A DNA stretch of 64,000 nucleotides from an uncultured Cytophagales bacterium (lineage in GTDB: Bacteria > Bacteroidota > Bacteroidia > Cytophagales > Cyclobacteriaceae), in contig CAJXNP010000003.1 in the NCBI GenBank assembly GCA_913057175.1, positions 62,001 through 126,000 on the forward strand. The letters are read 5' to 3'. This document shows, piece by piece, positions 62,047-64,000 of this stretch (within the stretch, counting starts at the first letter, position 1; each line of letters starts with the position of its first letter). Below the pieces are notes generated by a model. The model was not told where the DNA came from and ran no database searches. It saw only the letters and a program-made list of their open reading frames with translations. The translations under genes and the position numbers were made by a program.

Positions 62047-63738
62047 TCAATCCAGCATCAGCATGATCCTTATATTCATTCCTGAACTCCTGCCCCTGAC
62101 TTCAAAACGATCCAATGTGATAAATCGGTAGTTGACACCGACCTGGGCTCTGGGAGAAGGCCACCAATTAAAGCCGGCAGAAGTTGTCCGCATCCTTCCT
62201 CCCATTACGGCGCCATCGTCCAGGTCGATAAATGAGTGGCGGAACGAAAGCTCAAATGCTCCTCCCCCGCCCTGACCAACAGGCTTCGATACAGGTAATG
62301 GATCAAAAATGCCACTTCGCTTTCTGTAGGGACGCATTTCTCCTGTCACCGCCCAATTGCCCATAATATTATATCCAAAAAGAGAAGGATTGTCAACATC
62401 AGGTGCTTTTACACTATTGCCAATGTATTCACCTCCCAATAAAAATGGACCTTTACGCATGTAAACCTCAAGATCATAGGTAAAGAAATGATCGGCCTGA
62501 ATTCTTTGTGTTTCTACAAATACCGGAGAAAGGTAAAACTCAGACTCCGTCCTGGCTACAATCGGCTGTTTGGCATTCGAATACCGCAAGGCAAAACCCA
62601 GATGGAGCAAATTGCTTTCATCTTCTGTAAGGTAAGGTATGCCCGTCACCCTTCCTGTAATTTGAGTAGGTGTATCCCGAAAAGTTGTGTCGCTGTCAAA
62701 AAAGTTTTTGAAAACCCCCACCCCCCAGGTTCCGCGGCCTTTCATGTACATGCTGTTAAACACGATCCCATAATTCCGGGCTGGCAGAAAAGCATCTTCA
62801 GCAGCTTGCCGTTCCTGCAAGGGAAGGAAAACCAGGGTTGTGAGACGGCTCAGGGAAATGGGTTCTTTTTGTTTACCAATACTCATGGTAATTCCTGCCG
62901 GCAGTGGTATATCCACACGAAGATCATATAGGGTCAACCTGTTCCTCCCTTCTGTATAATCACGGTCGAAGGTATTGTTGGTGATAAAAAAAGTATACAC
63001 CCAGGGTTTCCTAAAGTTAAATGTGCCAATAAGTCCGAACCGGATCGCTCGGATCTCACCCAGGGAGCTTTCCGAAAGTTCGCCTACCTGGCTTTCGCTG
63101 TTTTCGTTTTGGGATAACCATATCATGCGGTCGAGCGCCATGATACCATTGAAAAGACCCGAGATGTATTTGGTATCGAACCGGTTCCATTTTCTCGAGG
63201 AGTAATAGTTAAACGGCACCGCCATAGGAGGCGGGTTGTAGGCAGTCCAGGTAAAACGCTTATTTGTTTTCTCTGTTTCGTGTTCTACATCCTTTTCCAC
63301 CTGGCCGAGATTATTCAAAACGATCTCGCCATTTTCCATGGCAAAGGTTATGTAGTCTTTTGAGTTGAGAAAGATGTCAAAATTCTCTCTCGGGTTCTCA
63401 CGAAGCACCACGAAACTTGGTGGTTTGCCGATACTTACTTCTCCCATGAGGTAGCCGCCATGTCCGTCGTAGACTTTAGCTCCCGGGGCTGATTCAATAT
63501 CATCGGTTGTGACGATTTCCAGTGTATTGTTCAAGAGAATGAGGCAAACCTGAAGGCCGGCAGTATCCTCCATACTAATTAAATAAACATTTCGGATCAG
63601 GATGCTGTCGGCAGCTTCTTCGTTTGATTGTACTTGCGAAAACAAGTTGGAGGTGGTAAATAATGACAATGCAAGTAAAAACAAAAAACAACGACTTAAC
63701 CGAATGAAATGATTCGGCTGTTTTTTTAAAATATCCAT
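62047..63738 (-). CDS. OprO/P-type porin with N-terminal amidohydrolase-shell-like domain
   Basis: The 563-residue protein has a signal peptide (FLLALSLFTTSNLFSQ). Residues ~45-144 resemble the beta-sandwich of metal-dependent amidohydrolases: LIRNVYLISM, AKVYDGHGGYLMGE, then SIGKPPSFVVLRENPRENFD and ITFAMENGEIV. The catalytic barrel that normally lies between GYLM and SIGK is absent. Residues ~155-563 are a porin barrel of the phosphate-selective O/P type: FRKPWVYTFFITNNTFDRDY, YDLRVDIPLPAGITMSIGKQKEP, GTWGVGVFKNFFD, DLEVYMRKGPFLLGGEYIG, ending IRIMLMLD. It is convergent with ppk2. The porin part is firm; the N-terminal reading is an interpretation. Confidence 0.75.
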   Translation of the reverse strand: MDILKKQPNHFIRLSRCFLFLLALSLFTTSNLFSQVQSNEEAADSILIRNVYLISMEDTAGLQVCLILLNNTLEIVTTDDIESAPGAKVYDGHGGYLMGEVSIGKPPSFVVLRENPRENFDIFLNSKDYITFAMENGEIVLNNLGQVEKDVEHETEKTNKRFTWTAYNPPPMAVPFNYYSSRKWNRFDTKYISGLFNGIMALDRMIWLSQNENSESQVGELSESSLGEIRAIRFGLIGTFNFRKPWVYTFFITNNTFDRDYTEGRNRLTLYDLRVDIPLPAGITMSIGKQKEPISLSRLTTLVFLPLQERQAAEDAFLPARNYGIVFNSMYMKGRGTWGVGVFKNFFDSDTTFRDTPTQITGRVTGIPYLTEDESNLLHLGFALRYSNAKQPIVARTESEFYLSPVFVETQRIQADHFFTYDLEVYMRKGPFLLGGEYIGNSVKAPDVDNPSLFGYNIMGNWAVTGEMRPYRKRSGIFDPLPVSKPVGQGGGGAFELSFRHSFIDLDDGAVMGGRMRTTSAGFNWWPSPRAQVGVNYRFITLDRFEVRGRSSGMNIRIMLMLD

Positions 63739-63752
63739 AATATTAGAATAAG

Positions 63753-63790
63753 ATATCCATCCTGATAATGTATTGTTGACCGATGGATAT
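63753..63790. promoter_or_regulatory. Dyad upstream of the porin gene
   Basis: ATATCCATC (63753-63761) and GATGGATAT (63782-63790) form perfect 9-bp arms around a 20-bp loop. A third ATATCCAT lies at the start codon itself (63731-63738). It may be an operator or leader hairpin for the porin. The rest of the window to 64000 shows no gene. Confidence 0.35.
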
Positions 63791-64000
63791 TCCCTTTTTA
63801 ATTTCCCATAAAAATAGTATCGTATTTAGGTATAGAATAAACAACTTGAAAACATCAAATCATTTGCTGACTCCACCATAATTACTGAAAAGTACAATAA
63901 TCTTATTTTCAATGCTACTATTTAAAACACGGAATAGCCCTGTTTTCAAAGTTTTCTTCGGATCAGGTTTACATGATCTATACAACTTTAAAATTGATTT

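Overview
The window looks like chromosomal DNA of a member of the Bacteroidota, most likely a Cytophagales-like bacterium. The evidence is AT-rich sequence with weak or absent Shine-Dalgarno sites, very large FtsX/MacB-type double-module permeases in tandem, an HTH-TM-lectin regulator, DUF4136 and DUF4440 proteins, an OprO/P-type porin, a REP-associated transposase with its palindromes, and a kinase/ATPase/histidine-kinase fusion. The species cannot be named from sequence alone.

Region 1 (1-5.9 kb) starts with the 3' end of a permease gene. It continues with palindromic repeats, a membrane-anchored HTH regulator (768-2045, minus), a divergent run of three secreted proteins (two lectin-like, one lipoprotein), and a RAYT transposase (5380-5838) with scattered palindromes and two broken transposase remnants.

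Region 2 (6.1-34.9 kb) dominates the window. Nine complete or near-complete MacB/FtsX-like permease genes of about 780-810 codons lie in the same direction, with one MacB/LolD-type ATPase gene at the downstream end (34195-34857). One permease has an in-frame TGA at codon 11 and there is a 5' remnant of another. The array is interrupted by a DUF433 antitoxin with a collapsed toxin partner, a VapBC pair, a DUF72 gene, and a lipoprotein combining a degenerate serine-hydrolase domain with CBM9-like domains. Four permease units share an upstream architecture: two 17-bp dyads (TGT-N11-ACA type) 21-23 bp apart, then a GGCAY element 70-71 bp after the second dyad. This suggests co-regulation of the array by one dimeric regulator. 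Three permease genes carry a short hairpin after the stop codon, followed by a second, synonymously diverged copy of their own last six codons.

Region 3 (34.9-40.1 kb) has a DUF4440-like secreted protein, a TAT-exported sugar isomerase-like protein, and a two-cassette integron remnant without an integrase (36655-37929) carrying two small unknown genes. A metallophosphoesterase, a RibD-C reductase and a structured 118-bp inverted-repeat element follow.

Region 4 (40.1-50.6 kb) has a minus-strand operon of an MpaB-like oxygenase, a polytopic membrane protein and a 1748-residue Ser/Thr kinase/ATPase/GAF/histidine kinase. It also has a TAT-exported M24 peptidase, a Xre-RES toxin-antitoxin pair and a thioredoxin-like protein.

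Region 5 (50.7-64 kb) holds a complete RND efflux operon (adaptor, pump, TolC; minus strand) and outer-membrane and DUF4136 proteins. A plus-strand run of envelope proteins leads to a polyphosphate kinase 2 gene, and a convergent porin gene encodes an N-terminal domain that resembles an amidohydrolase shell without its catalytic barrel.
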